DNA of 64,000 nt, from positions 42,056 to 106,055 of the forward strand of contig CAMYOG010000034.1 of assembly GCA_947259925.1 (NCBI GenBank), in the 5' to 3' direction. The notes under the pieces were generated by a model. It saw only the letters and a list, made by a program, of their open reading frames with translations, made no database searches and was not told the DNA's origin. Below are positions 63,482 to 64,000 of this stretch, one piece after another. Source of the DNA: Thermoanaerobaculia bacterium (GTDB lineage Bacteria; Acidobacteriota; Thermoanaerobaculia; Multivoradales; JAHEKO01). The stretch's first letter is position 1, and every line of letters begins with the position of its first letter. Made by a program: the position numbers and the translations under genes.

Positions 63482-64000
63482 ATGAGGCTCTACAGCAGCA
63501 CAAGATCAAGAGGCACTATTGGTTCGGCTTGTCTGCTCTGCCTACTGTTGTGGGGCGTTTCGGGCGCCTGGGCAGGGGACGGGGTCGTTGCGCTGCAGAC
63601 GGCTGCCCCGTCGTGTGCGGACCCGACGAACACCGACCGCTACATCGACTGCGGCAACGGCACGGTGACGGACAACGACACGGGGCTGGTGTGGCTGGCG
63701 GACGCCAATTGTCTGAACGGCGCGTTCGACTGGTTCACGGCGATGGAGTTCGTGGCGGGGTTGTCCGATCTGGGGGTCGATCCGGACGGCTGCGGTCTGT
63801 CGGACGGATCGTCGCCGGGGGAATGGCGCCTGCCCTCGAAGGCGGAATGGCAAGCGATGGTCGAAAGGGCGGTTGTTCTGGGCTGCAGTCCAACGATCAC
63901 GAACGACGCCGGCAATGACTGCTGGGACGCGGCATGTGTGACCGCAGGTGCTTGCTCGTTTTCCGGCGTGGTGTCGTCCTTCTATTGGTCGGCTAGTACC
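63482..64000 (+). CDS. DUF1566 domain exported protein, N-terminal part
   Basis: The window ends inside this gene (173 residues visible). GGAGGTG precedes ATG. Signal peptide (SACLLCLLLWGVSGAWA), then the diagnostic DUF1566 sequence DRYIDCGNGTVTDNDTGLVW and WRLPSKAEWQAMVER, with many Cys that could form disulfides. DUF1566 is a beta-rich C-type-lectin-like fold found in secreted proteins of diderm bacteria, often in multiple copies. Function unknown. Confidence 0.85.
   Translation, partial: MRLYSSTRSRGTIGSACLLCLLLWGVSGAWAGDGVVALQTAAPSCADPTNTDRYIDCGNGTVTDNDTGLVWLADANCLNGAFDWFTAMEFVAGLSDLGVDPDGCGLSDGSSPGEWRLPSKAEWQAMVERAVVLGCSPTITNDAGNDCWDAACVTAGACSFSGVVSSFYWSAST

Overview
This is a gene-dense, strongly GC-rich bacterial chromosome segment from a diderm. 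Evidence for a Gram-negative envelope includes two TonB-dependent receptors, a patatin fused to a BamA-like barrel, an Mpl ligase for meso-DAP peptidoglycan recycling, lytic transglycosylase and AmiC-like amidase genes, prepilins and many lipoproteins. Gene content (CHAT/TPR protease, DUF5666, DUF11 metallopeptidase, PQQ-esterase fusion, DUF1566) and composition suggest Acidobacteriota, possibly Thermoanaerobaculia. That assignment is inference: no rRNA or phylogenetic marker was analysed.

Layout. 1-9182: the end of a SpoIIE-type phosphatase, a K+ channel, an MltF-like transglycosylase, a secreted barrel protein, an atypical receiver protein, DUF4136 and AraC proteins, and an unknown exported protein coupled to a patatin-BamA protein. 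9259-12925: an accessory tRNA region with five tRNA-like loci (Pro-TGG, Arg-TCT, a decayed Arg-like relic, His-GTG, Arg-CCG). It is flanked by a VapBC-type and an Xre/MbcA-RES-type toxin-antitoxin pair and contains hairpin repeats built from the tRNA-Arg tail. It also holds a GEMM (cyclic-di-GMP class I) riboswitch upstream of a secreted protein. 13070-19501: a beta-lactamase-fold protein lacking its nucleophile, a CocE-type hydrolase, a three-gene minor pseudopilin set, a ZIP transporter and a DinB protein.

19899-29930: a TonB receptor facing an ECF sigma/FecR pair, a COG4299 acyltransferase, a deletion scar with a broken second ECF sigma gene followed by its intact anti-sigma gene, a cohesin-like protein and a reprolysin-like metalloprotease. 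29986-39162: a PQQ propeller-esterase fusion whose catalytic residues look lost, a LemA/TPM cluster, a TPR-CHAT protein divergent from an Asp-rich DUF5666 lipoprotein, and a small secreted protein. 39215-44283: terminator, cobalamin riboswitch and a btuB-F-D-C uptake operon, followed by small membrane proteins, a HAD hydrolase and a lipoprotein.

45920-53671: a complete F-type ATP synthase operon (two AtpI-like genes, then a, c, b, delta, alpha, gamma, beta, epsilon). The alpha subunit has an unusually long internal insertion. 53689-64000: RDD and TPR proteins, mpl, DUF1573, rph, GerMN and amidase genes, a VOC protein, tRNA-Glu with a second tail-derived hairpin element, and the start of a DUF1566 protein.

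The most interesting signal is the pair of post-tRNA elements (10203-10398 and 62870-62935). Both have the same core (GGTCG ... CTCG-AG) but outer arms copied from their own upstream tRNA, so the two loci differ in a base-pair-preserving way. Several enzyme-like proteins with lost catalytic residues, the AtpA insertion and the GEMM-controlled secreted protein are further leads.
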